22,451 bases of DNA from a virus: IMG/VR virus record IMGVR_UViG_3300030090_004503, positions 1 to 22,451 of that record; one strand, given 5' to 3'. The stretch's first letter is position 1; every line of letters starts with the position of its first letter. Of the stretch, positions 4,789 to 11,904 are shown piece by piece. Under the pieces are notes generated by a model, which made no database searches, had not been told where the DNA came from, and was given only the letters and a program-made list of their open reading frames with translations. The translations under genes and the position numbers were made by a program.

Positions 4789-4912
4789 TTAAATGAGAGA
4801 TGTAAGTCCCGAGAAGACACTCGTAGATAAGCCTGTAACGTTGCAAAATCAGGTTATAGAAATGTTCAATCTATATTAAATATCCTGAAAACGTAGGCAT
4901 TCTCTCATTTAA
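4789..4912 (+). ncRNA. Structured RNA element between Ubl and E2-like genes, with pseudoknot
   Basis: TTAAATGAGAGA (4789-4800) pairs perfectly with TCTCTCATTTAA (4901-4912). Inside are hairpin CGAG/CTCG (4810-4813/4820-4823) and hairpin CCTG/CAGG (4832-4835/4850-4853). The loop of the second carries ACGTT (4838-4842), complementary to AACGT (4890-4894). A further hairpin, TATAG/CTATA (4855-4859/4871-4875), lies between. The AAGGAG site of the next gene begins about 9 nt after the closing helix. It splits the conjugation module into Ubl and enzyme halves and could set their relative expression. Confidence 0.65.
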
Positions 4913-4932
4913 TACAAAACGAAGGAGATAAA

Positions 4933-6426
4933 ATGGCATTTTATAATGGTAATTCATATTGTGATGTAGAAAGTTTAAGTTATTTATCTGATTTAAGTCA
5001 AGATGACGCTAATTTATTAGCATGTGGTCCTCAAGATTTATTTTTTGATAAATTAGACATGCTCAATCAAGAATTGAATGCTTTTGGCATAAGTTCTATT
5101 GATGTAACAAATAAATGGAATTGGAAACCAGGTTCATATGACAAAATTAAAGAGTATATGTATAAAAAGCTCGAATTAAACAAAAAAGCAATGGGTGTAG
5201 ATAGAATAATGATGAGAGCCCAAGATAATATGAATTATATGAACTACATTCAAAGAAGAGCAAGAGAAATAGAGCTTGAAAAAGGTAATCTTAAGCAGTT
5301 AGGAGTTAGCAGAGATACAGATGTAGAAGCATTTAAAGAAAAGTGTGTTGAATTTGTAAATAAATTACAACAAGGCTGTATTAATGCTAAAAAATTAACT
5401 GAAGATAAGGTTATTATAGACCCTTATATACAAATAAATAGTAGAAATCAATCTAATTTATATTTAGATATTACATTAAGAAATTTAATACTATCTGTAT
5501 ATGATGGAGCAGAAAATCCTAAATTAGTTCAAGAAATACCTATGTCAGATATAAATATTATATTTGGTATATCTTTAAGGCATATAATAAATGATATAAA
5601 AGCTCAGTTTAATCTAAATGGCAAATATAGGTCAGGAGGATTAAATTTAAATCATCCTTATATAGCAAGTGGAAGATATAACACTGAAAGATATGGTACA
5701 GTTTGTTTAGATTCTTTTTATGATGATGTAGTTAAATCAGTTAAAGAACTAGATATGGTTAAATTGTCAATGATATTGATGCAATGGGCTCAATATTACA
5801 ATTTTAAAATATCTAATCCATACAATCAACCATATATGTCTCACATAGGTATGCCTAACAGTTTTTCAGAAGAATATAAAGCATTATGTTCTTCTTCAAC
5901 TGTAGCAGATTTTTGTTCTAATAGATTGTACAATTTTGGAACAAACTTAAAAATGGATAATTTCAGTAAAGATAAAATAATGATTGACGCATGTGATAAA
6001 GTTGATTGCTCTCTTAAAGATATATGTGAAAGACATGTAAGAGCTAAAGAAAGACAAGAAACTTTAAATACCGAATTTGGTTATATGGCACAATCATTAT
6101 CTTATAAAATAATAGAGTATTTATTTGACAAATATGAAGATGATGATTCAAGTATTACTTATCAAATAAATGAAATAACTGGTGGAGACTTGTATCCAAA
6201 TTCAGAAAACGATGAATTTAAAGATGATTGCTTTAAAACATTATTATGGTATTATGCTAACTTTAAAGGAAACGATTTCTGTAGATACACTTATTCATTT
6301 TTAGAAAGAGAAGGGTTGATTGAACTAAAGAAAGAAGAAGACAAAACACCATCTGTAACTGATATGGATGAAGAGCAACTTAAAACGATAATGAAAACAT
6401 GGGCAGATTCCCAAGGAGGTGTGTAA
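4933..6426 (+). CDS. Large protein with E2 (UBC)-like conjugating-enzyme motif
   Basis: A 497-aa protein. Residues 241-260 read H-P-Y-I, then eleven residues later Y-G-T-V-C-L-D (C258). This closely follows the ubiquitin-conjugating E2 signature H-P-N-I...G-x-I-C-L-D, in which the Cys carries ubiquitin as a thioester. A helix (KLSMILMQWAQYYN) and an N-P-Y-N-x-P segment follow, comparable to the helix and N-P-D region after the E2 cysteine. It is far longer than a minimal E2 (about 150 aa): roughly 180 residues of helical, charged sequence precede and about 190 follow the UBC-like core. These could select targets or act as an E3. Strong AAGGAGAT start. It ends in a TAATG junction with the JAMM protease gene. 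The E2 assignment is motif plus context; structure prediction would settle it. Confidence 0.7.
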   Translation: MAFYNGNSYCDVESLSYLSDLSQDDANLLACGPQDLFFDKLDMLNQELNAFGISSIDVTNKWNWKPGSYDKIKEYMYKKLELNKKAMGVDRIMMRAQDNMNYMNYIQRRAREIELEKGNLKQLGVSRDTDVEAFKEKCVEFVNKLQQGCINAKKLTEDKVIIDPYIQINSRNQSNLYLDITLRNLILSVYDGAENPKLVQEIPMSDINIIFGISLRHIINDIKAQFNLNGKYRSGGLNLNHPYIASGRYNTERYGTVCLDSFYDDVVKSVKELDMVKLSMILMQWAQYYNFKISNPYNQPYMSHIGMPNSFSEEYKALCSSSTVADFCSNRLYNFGTNLKMDNFSKDKIMIDACDKVDCSLKDICERHVRAKERQETLNTEFGYMAQSLSYKIIEYLFDKYEDDDSSITYQINEITGGDLYPNSENDEFKDDCFKTLLWYYANFKGNDFCRYTYSFLEREGLIELKKEEDKTPSVTDMDEEQLKTIMKTWADSQGGV

Positions 6427-7349
6427 TGGAGTTAGAAGAAATATTTTATATCAATGAAAAAGATTGGTATAAATTACAAGGCTGGGCTAAACTGGCTTAC
6501 GATGAAGATAAAAATGAAATATCTGGATTAATGACAGCAGTACCACAAGAAGATGGTAGATTTAAAGTGGGAGATGTTGAGATACTAAAACAAGAAAATA
6601 CAGGAACTAATACAGAATTAGATGGAGATGCTGTTAGTGCCTATATGATGAAACATGGTATGAAATACAATAATACAGATATGAAGTTTGTTTGGTGGCA
6701 TTCACATCATACCATGGGAGCGTTTTGGTCTGGAACTGATGAAAATGAAATCAAAGCATGGAAGAATAGTAGTTTTTCTTTGGCTTTAGTTATCAATCTT
6801 AAAGAAGAGTATTTATTTAGAGTTAGTTTTTGGAAGACAAATGGTCTACCAATTGAACAGCATATAGATACTACTTTAACTATAGAAAGAGAAGAGCCAA
6901 AAATAAAAATAACAAAGGCAATGCAGAAACAATATGAAGAGCTATGCTCAAGTCCTGTACAAATAAGAAACAATTGGCAATATGGTGGTTATATGAATTA
7001 TAATAACACAAGACAAACCAATATATGGACAAGAGATGAAGCTAGTTTAAATATGGAATCTGCATATGGTCAATTGCTTGAAAAAATAGAAGGATTGCAA
7101 GATGGTTTTATGGATGGAACAATAAAAATCAAGCAATTCAAAAACTCAATTAAAGAAGCTAATAAAGTATGCAAAGACAATAAGTATCCTTTCAGATTAA
7201 TAGAACATAATCTAAAATCTGAAGAACTTATGAGTTTGCTAATGACTAAATTACCAAGTGAATTGATTGAGTTTGATGATAATAAAATAAAAGATGAACT
7301 AGAAACAGAAGCTTGGAACAATAGCTTTAGGGGGTTTGGATGGCAATAA
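6426..7349 (+). CDS. JAMM/JAB-family metalloprotease (deubiquitinase-like)
   Basis: The protein has 307 aa from the ATG at 6426, chosen because it has an AAGGAGGTG site and a TAATG junction; an in-frame ATG at 6399 lies inside the upstream gene. The JAMM zinc-protease signature is complete: E31 (NEISGLM), then H92-S-H94-x7-S102-x-x-D105. This family cleaves isopeptide bonds between ubiquitin-like modifiers and their targets. Residues 1-150 form the JAB domain. The C-terminal half is helical and charged, without a recognised domain, and may bind substrate or the E2-like partner. Because the Ubl already ends in GG, removing or editing conjugates is more likely than maturation. It overlaps the E1-like gene by 10 bp. 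Confidence 0.88.
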   Translation: MELEEIFYINEKDWYKLQGWAKLAYDEDKNEISGLMTAVPQEDGRFKVGDVEILKQENTGTNTELDGDAVSAYMMKHGMKYNNTDMKFVWWHSHHTMGAFWSGTDENEIKAWKNSSFSLALVINLKEEYLFRVSFWKTNGLPIEQHIDTTLTIEREEPKIKITKAMQKQYEELCSSPVQIRNNWQYGGYMNYNNTRQTNIWTRDEASLNMESAYGQLLEKIEGLQDGFMDGTIKIKQFKNSIKEANKVCKDNKYPFRLIEHNLKSEELMSLLMTKLPSELIEFDDNKIKDELETEAWNNSFRGFGWQ

Positions 7350-8008
7350 ACATGAGAAGTAGAGGGTTAGTAGACAACCTTAATCAGTTCAATTATCATA
7401 TATTAGGTTGCGGTGCTATAGGTAGTGCCGCAGCCCTCCAACTATGTAGGATGGGTGCAGAAAATTTCTGTTTATATGATAATGATGAAGTAGATACAGG
7501 TAATATAGGTGTTTCACAATATACTATATATGACGTGGGTTATGCAAAAGTAGATATGTTAAAATCTAAACTAAAAGATATAAATGACTCAGTAGAAGTA
7601 GTATGTATGGAAGAAATGTTTAGCAATTACGTGTATATGGACGACAATGACATAATAATCCTAGGTTTTGACAGCATGAAGTCTAGAATGGATGCTGTTA
7701 AAGCAATAGGCAAATGGAAACGTTCTAAACCGTATGCTTTAATAGACGGAAGAATGGGTGCTGAGCATTATCAGCAATATGTTATTTTAAAACCTACTTT
7801 AAGTAAGTATGAACAAGTATGGTATCCTGATGAAGAAGGTAGTGAAGAGCCTTGCAATATGAAGGCAACAAGCTATTGTAGCAATATGTCTGGTAGTTTT
7901 ATTGCAAATGCCGTCAGGAAAATAATAAAAGAACAACCATATGAGGAATTTGTGTCATTTCATTTTCCTACTATGTCAATAGAAAAAACTACTTGTTTAT
8001 ATAAGTAG
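7340..8008 (+). CDS. E1/ThiF-like Ubl-activating enzyme
   Basis: A 222-aa protein matching the ThiF/MoeB/E1 adenylation fold. It has G23-C-G-A-I-G28 (nucleotide loop), YDNDEVDTGNIGVSQ with D47, D49, N55 and Q60, then Y-D-V-G-Y-A-K70. LGFDSMKSR (D111, R116) and LIDGRMGAE follow. C180 in the SYCSNMSGSF segment (or C172) is the likely thioester cysteine. The family activates the C-terminal Gly of a beta-grasp protein with ATP. The usual Arg after the N-x-x motif (N-L-x-R-Q) is replaced by Ser (N-I-G-V-S-Q), a departure from MoeB/ThiF. It is shorter than MoeB (about 250 aa) and lacks the zinc CxxC pairs. Last gene of the conjugation operon; a structured RNA element follows. Confidence 0.85.
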   Translation: MAINMRSRGLVDNLNQFNYHILGCGAIGSAAALQLCRMGAENFCLYDNDEVDTGNIGVSQYTIYDVGYAKVDMLKSKLKDINDSVEVVCMEEMFSNYVYMDDNDIIILGFDSMKSRMDAVKAIGKWKRSKPYALIDGRMGAEHYQQYVILKPTLSKYEQVWYPDEEGSEEPCNMKATSYCSNMSGSFIANAVRKIIKEQPYEEFVSFHFPTMSIEKTTCLYK

Positions 8009-8026
8009 ATAGTATTAACTTAGTAA

Positions 8027-8142
8027 GCTTGAGAGAGCCAACAACTGGTCCTATAAGTCCAAGTGATAAATGTTATTATCAGAGTATTAACTTTACCTCA
8101 TTATAGCTACTTGGCAAAGGAATATGTGAGGTTCTCTTAAGC
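8027..8142 (+). ncRNA. Structured RNA element after the E1-like gene, with pseudoknot
   Basis: GCTTGAGAGAGCC (8027-8039) pairs with GGTTCTCTTAAGC (8130-8142) over 13 bp, two of them G-U, which points to RNA rather than a DNA palindrome. Inside, CTATAA (8051-8056) pairs with TTATAG (8101-8106), and CCAAGT (8059-8064) with ACTTGG (8109-8114); the two are interleaved, with matching 2-nt gaps. A hairpin, GATAA/TTATC (8065-8069/8076-8080), sits in the large loop. The direct repeat AGTATTAACTT occurs at 8011-8021 and 8083-8093. The small hairpin CCCT-TTCGT-AGGG (8142-8154) follows. Confidence 0.65.
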
Positions 8143-8178
8143 CCTTTCGTAGGGGATAAATTAACAAGGAGAAACATA

Positions 8179-8853
8179 ATGGCGTTAAAGAAAGTCAAAA
8201 GGAAAGCTGTCTCTCAAAATCCTAAAGTAATGTTACTTTATGGAGCACCAAAAGTAGGGAAAACAACAGCTTTAAGTCAATTAGAAGATTGTCTTATAAT
8301 TGATACAGAAGATGGTGCAAATATGGTAGAAGGTTACATCGAAACTGCAAATGATAGAGAAGATTTTATTAATATTCTCAAAGAAGCAAAAGATGGACAC
8401 GACTACAAATATGTAGCTATAGATACTATAGATAAAATAGCTATGTGGGCAGAAAATACAGTATGTCAAGAAGAAGGAGTATCTGCCGTATCTGACCTAG
8501 CATTTGGCAAAGGTTTTGGTATGGTAAGAGAGAAAGTTCTAAATACTGTAAATGCTCTTAAATCAATATTTCCTCATGTAATTATCATCGGACATAGGAA
8601 ATGGGCTAAAGCCGTAGTAGATAGTAAAGCAATAGTAGAACCAGAAAGTCTAGATTTAACAGGTAAATTAAAGAATATGTTAATGGCAGACTGTGATGCT
8701 ATAGGCTATGTCTACAGAGATGAAGAAAAAGGCGATTTAATGGTATCATTTAAAGCAAATGAAGCATTAGAAGCTGGAAGTAGAAGTCCTCACTTAAAAG
8801 GTAAGGATATGAAGTTAACTTGGAATAATATATACAAAAAGGAGAATAAATAA
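8179..8853 (+). CDS. RecA-like ATPase, Sak4-type recombination protein
   Basis: A 224-aa AAA/RecA-fold ATPase with Walker A G22-A-P-K-V-G-K28-T29 and Walker B ending at D82 (YKYVAIDTIDK). A later HVIIIGHRK strand (H139) fits the sensor position of phage AAA_24/Sak4 proteins. These act in single-strand annealing and recombination during phage replication. The size and the placement directly before an SSB-like gene and the primase-helicase are typical of that family. The start has an AAGGAGA site 8 nt after a region free of strong structure. It ends in a TAATG junction with the next gene. A generic phage nucleotide-binding protein is the conservative alternative name. Confidence 0.75.
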   Translation: MALKKVKRKAVSQNPKVMLLYGAPKVGKTTALSQLEDCLIIDTEDGANMVEGYIETANDREDFINILKEAKDGHDYKYVAIDTIDKIAMWAENTVCQEEGVSAVSDLAFGKGFGMVREKVLNTVNALKSIFPHVIIIGHRKWAKAVVDSKAIVEPESLDLTGKLKNMLMADCDAIGYVYRDEEKGDLMVSFKANEALEAGSRSPHLKGKDMKLTWNNIYKKENK

Positions 8854-9455
8854 TGGCGATATATAGACCACCAATGACAGAGTCAACAGGCGGAAACAAA
8901 TTTACAGGTATCTGTAATTTTGGAATAGTAGGTTACGAAGATAAATCAGATATGTTTGATTGGGCTGATTTATACTTAGAAATAGAAGTCAAACAAGAAC
9001 ATAGTGACTACACTAGAAAACTGCAAATAAAAGGTTCTTTTGAAAAAGATTCAGCAGGTAATATAACTGGTGGTAGTGTTCTTAAAAGACTTTATAATTT
9101 CTTTGATGCTATTAGTTGCACAGCTGGCTTGAATATTAAAGGCGAATGGGAAACTGAAGAAGGTCATAAAATAGAAAATATAGCTAATTATCTTAATGAA
9201 AGAGGTACAGATGGAACAGCTCAAGAAATGCCTGTTTATAGATATTTGGCTTATTTCTATAAAGAACAACCTAAGAAACCAGGAGCTAAATCATATGTAA
9301 ATGTTTGGCCTAAGGTATACTTAGCATCAGAAGAAAATTCTGGAAAACTACAGAAAGATATAGATTGGTTAAAAGGTAAAGGTTATCTTAAGGAATTAAG
9401 TGACGAAATTACACAAGCTCCAATAATGAATGGGGACGGTTTATCTAATCTATGA
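8853..9455 (+). CDS. Probable single-stranded DNA-binding protein (SSB-like)
   Basis: A 200-aa protein with an apparently beta-rich N-terminal half (GICNFGIVGYED, WADLYLEIEVK, TRKLQIKGSF) that would suit an OB-like fold. A helix (GGSVLKRLYNFFDAI), a W-E-T-E-E-G-H loop and a YVNVWPKVYLASEE strand follow. The C-terminus is a flexible tail ending NGDGLSNL. Phage Sak4-type ATPases are often paired with SSB genes, and this one is joined to the ATPase by TAATG and to the primase-helicase by ATGA. The fold was judged by eye and there is no diagnostic motif, so the function is mainly inferred from context. Confidence 0.5.
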   Translation: MAIYRPPMTESTGGNKFTGICNFGIVGYEDKSDMFDWADLYLEIEVKQEHSDYTRKLQIKGSFEKDSAGNITGGSVLKRLYNFFDAISCTAGLNIKGEWETEEGHKIENIANYLNERGTDGTAQEMPVYRYLAYFYKEQPKKPGAKSYVNVWPKVYLASEENSGKLQKDIDWLKGKGYLKELSDEITQAPIMNGDGLSNL

Positions 9456-11215
9456 ACTACGTTGAAATAGCTAAAGGAACTCCTTTTAATAGAGGAATCA
9501 TCATACCTATTGATAGGTTAGGAAATCATATAGGGGAGGAGCCTGTTTATAGAAGTGTTTATCTATACGATGAATCAGCTTTTGAATATGTAAAAGAAAA
9601 TGGCAGTTTAAAGAATTTCTTTGGTGTCAGATACATAGACAAAATACCTGTAGATATAGACAAGCAAGACAGGAGTGATGAAAGAACTTTAGATATTTTA
9701 AGAGGTATTATCCTAGAACTAGAGGATGCAGATATTGGTTGTGGGAGCTTCCAATCTTATTTCTCTGGTTCTGGATACCACCTCATTTTATCAGGAGAAT
9801 TGTTCAATTTTCAGCCAGGAAATGATTTGCCTTTTATTGTTAAACAAACAATGAAAAAGTTAATGCCAGATATTGATTCCAGTATTTATATGAGAACTGG
9901 TATCTACAGACTTCAGCATACTATAAATCAAAAAACTGACTTATATAAAATTCCATTAACTCGAAATGAAGTTATGAATAAGAACCCTGATGAAATCTTT
10001 GAACTCGCCAAAACTCCAAGAATCGATTTTCCTTATATAAAGTTAGGAGGAAATGGCGAGTTTGAAGATAGAATAATCAAAGAAGTTCCTGATGTTCAAG
10101 TGTTTAACAAAATATCAGAACCGAATAAGATAATACCTTGTGTTCAGTCTATGCTTAATCAAGGAGCAAGAGAAGGCAGTAGACACATTACAGCTATGAG
10201 AATTATTAGCCATTTTAAAAGACACGGAATACCAAGCCATTATGCAAAAGTATGTATGTTGCATTGGAATAACAAAAGTATGCCAGAGCAACAAGTAATG
10301 GAAATGGTAGAAAACGTGTATAATAGAAATTATAAATATGGTTGTCAAGATACTGTAATGTTACAGCATTGTAAAACGCAATGTATTCACTTTCAAAGAA
10401 AAGACTATTTAGTAGATATAAAATCAGCATCAACAATGCAAGAAGAACTATCTGAACGTTTGACTACTGACTTTAGTGGTAAAACTATCGATTTAAGTAA
10501 AGCATTAGGATTAGATGTTGAGTCAACTATATATCCAGGAGAACTAGTAACTATATTCGGGCCTACTGGTTCAAATAAAACTACATTTGCTCAAAATTTA
10601 GCATTAGGTGTAGACTTTGTCAATAACAAGATTGTAAAAGAATGGCAAATACCCACCTTATTTCTAAGTCTAGAGCTATCTTCTTGGTATATGCATAGAA
10701 GACATCTGCAAATAGTATCAGCTAAAACAAAAGAACAAGTAAACGATAATTACCAAGTATTATACGACACGCATAAAGACGAGTTAGAGCACATTATGGT
10801 GCAAACTATATCTCCTACTTTAGATAAGATATATGAAAAAGTTAGAGAATTACAGCCACAATTAGTTATTGTAGATTATATTGATTTAGTAGATACTCCA
10901 GTTAGTTATAGAGGAGAATACGAAAAAATCAAATATATATCTCACGGATTATCTAATATGGCTGTAAACAACGACTTAATAGTAATTCAAATATCTCAAG
11001 TAAGCAGAGAATATAGCAGAAATGAAGTTCTTGACTTGTATGCAGGTAAAGGGTCAGGTGCAATAGAAAATGCCTCTAGAAAAGTGATTGGTCTAAATGG
11101 ACAATCAAAATCTCCAACAAGAGCAGTAAGGCTTTTCAAAAACACTGATGGCGAATTATTTGATACTGAAGTTGAGTGGACACCTAGTTTTAGATTAAGG
11201 AGGACACATGGGTAA
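9452..11215 (+). CDS. Primase-helicase (AEP-like primase plus DnaB/RecA-like helicase)
   Basis: A 587-aa bifunctional replication protein. The N-terminal part has V-D68-I-D70 (metal-binding acidic pair), FSGSGYH (S105-H110), matching the S-G-x-G-Y/F-H motif of archaeo-eukaryotic-type primases, and a GIYRLQHTINQKTDLYKIPL segment (R-x-x-x-S/T...K-T type). C268, C298, C307 and C311 may hold zinc or an Fe-S cluster. The C-terminal part is a DnaB-like motor: Walker A G370-P-T-G-S-N-K376-T377, LSLELS, and Walker B LVIVDYIDL (D475). Such proteins prime and unwind DNA at phage forks. Start overlaps the previous stop (ATGA). No DNA polymerase gene is in the window. Confidence 0.82.
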   Translation: MNYVEIAKGTPFNRGIIIPIDRLGNHIGEEPVYRSVYLYDESAFEYVKENGSLKNFFGVRYIDKIPVDIDKQDRSDERTLDILRGIILELEDADIGCGSFQSYFSGSGYHLILSGELFNFQPGNDLPFIVKQTMKKLMPDIDSSIYMRTGIYRLQHTINQKTDLYKIPLTRNEVMNKNPDEIFELAKTPRIDFPYIKLGGNGEFEDRIIKEVPDVQVFNKISEPNKIIPCVQSMLNQGAREGSRHITAMRIISHFKRHGIPSHYAKVCMLHWNNKSMPEQQVMEMVENVYNRNYKYGCQDTVMLQHCKTQCIHFQRKDYLVDIKSASTMQEELSERLTTDFSGKTIDLSKALGLDVESTIYPGELVTIFGPTGSNKTTFAQNLALGVDFVNNKIVKEWQIPTLFLSLELSSWYMHRRHLQIVSAKTKEQVNDNYQVLYDTHKDELEHIMVQTISPTLDKIYEKVRELQPQLVIVDYIDLVDTPVSYRGEYEKIKYISHGLSNMAVNNDLIVIQISQVSREYSRNEVLDLYAGKGSGAIENASRKVIGLNGQSKSPTRAVRLFKNTDGELFDTEVEWTPSFRLRRTHG

Positions 11216-11426
11216 AATAATCGGAGTACTATTCACAGAAAGAAAGTTTATCATATTCTTATTTCAGATATTTAGAATAGGAATAATTAAATCGAAAATA
11301 ACAAGAGGTATAACTAAAAGAAGTATACTTTTAGGGATATGGCGTTTTGATTTCGAATTAGGAGTTTCTTTCTTGAAAAGCCATAAAGCATTCTTACCTA
11401 CAAGAGGCGAATATGGACAAGCGTAA
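11208..11426 (+). CDS. Small basic hypothetical protein, 72 aa
   Basis: The ATG overlaps the end of the primase-helicase gene by 8 bp and has an AAGGAGGACAC site. The N-terminal half is hydrophobic (FIIFLFQIFRIGII), then basic (KSKITRGITKR), then WRFDFELGVSFL. Its end overlaps the HNH gene by 14 bp. It could be a short membrane-associated or beta-rich protein; no family is recognised. Good ribosome binding site and tight packing support it as a real gene. Confidence 0.5.
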   Translation: MGKIIGVLFTERKFIIFLFQIFRIGIIKSKITRGITKRSILLGIWRFDFELGVSFLKSHKAFLPTRGEYGQA

Positions 11427-11904
11427 AACAAACAAACCTTTAAGGGGGCGAAAGTCCCCTAAAGGAATTACAATTTGGGAAAATAAGTTCAATAAAAAGT
11501 TGAAGAGACATCATAAACATTTTGCTAAAAAAGTGTTTCATAGATTAATGAAGAAATCATCAACTTTAAGAACTACCTTAAAAAGAAGGAGCAAAGAATA
11601 TGAAGTTGAATTTAACATTAGTCTTAATGAAGTTAGAGAAATTCTATACAAAGCTTATGGAAAAAAATGTAGATATTGTGATAGTAGGCTACTTGTCAAT
11701 AATATGGCATGTGACCATATCCATCCTTTGTCTTTGGGCGGTAATTCAACTCCTCCTAATCTTCAAATGATTTGTATGAGGTGTAATACTAGAAAAGGAC
11801 CTTTAACAGACAAAGATTTTAACAAACTCTTAAGATGGCTTAAAAGACAAAATATAGAGCTTTCTAAATACGTATTAAGAAAACTATCAAGTAGAGATTT
11901 TTAG
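11413..11904 (+). CDS. HNH endonuclease
   Basis: A 163-aa protein. The C-terminal half has a complete HNH zinc-finger nuclease motif: C86-x-x-C89, then C100-D101-H102-I-H-P-L-S-L-G-G, N116, and C121-x-x-C124-N125. The D-H pair and Asn are the active-site residues and the two CxxC pairs bind structural zinc. The first 75 residues are very basic (RGRKSPKG, KKLKRHHKHFAKK) and probably bind DNA. This resembles free-standing phage homing-type nucleases inserted between genes, though it could instead serve replication or packaging. The start region contains a strong hairpin (listed separately), and its TAG stop lies in the first arm of the next RNA element. The ribosome binding site (AAGAGGCG) is weak. 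Confidence 0.85.
   Translation: MDKRKTNKPLRGRKSPKGITIWENKFNKKLKRHHKHFAKKVFHRLMKKSSTLRTTLKRRSKEYEVEFNISLNEVREILYKAYGKKCRYCDSRLLVNNMACDHIHPLSLGGNSTPPNLQMICMRCNTRKGPLTDKDFNKLLRWLKRQNIELSKYVLRKLSSRDF
11437..11465 (+). promoter_or_regulatory. Stable GNRA-tetraloop hairpin inside the start of the HNH gene
   Basis: CCTTT-A-AGGGGGC pairs with GTCCCCT-AAAGG around a GAAA loop closed by C-G, with one bulged A and one G-U pair. It begins 24 nt after the HNH start codon. A C(GAAA)G cap is a hallmark of a folded RNA. It may limit HNH translation, as hairpins near phage homing-endonuclease starts are known to do. Confidence 0.55.

Noticed and set aside
4832-4853. Hatchet-ribozyme-like string CCTG...AAAATCAGG
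   Set aside because: The shared letters are short, and the other conserved hatchet segments and helix order are not found. A ribozyme search and a cleavage test could revisit this.
6412-6426. C-terminal Q-G-G-V of the E2-like protein as a second Ubl-type Gly-Gly tail
   Set aside because: The Gly-Gly is encoded by the AAGGAGGTG ribosome binding site of the next gene, so it is explained by translation signals, and the end is not preceded by a beta-grasp domain.
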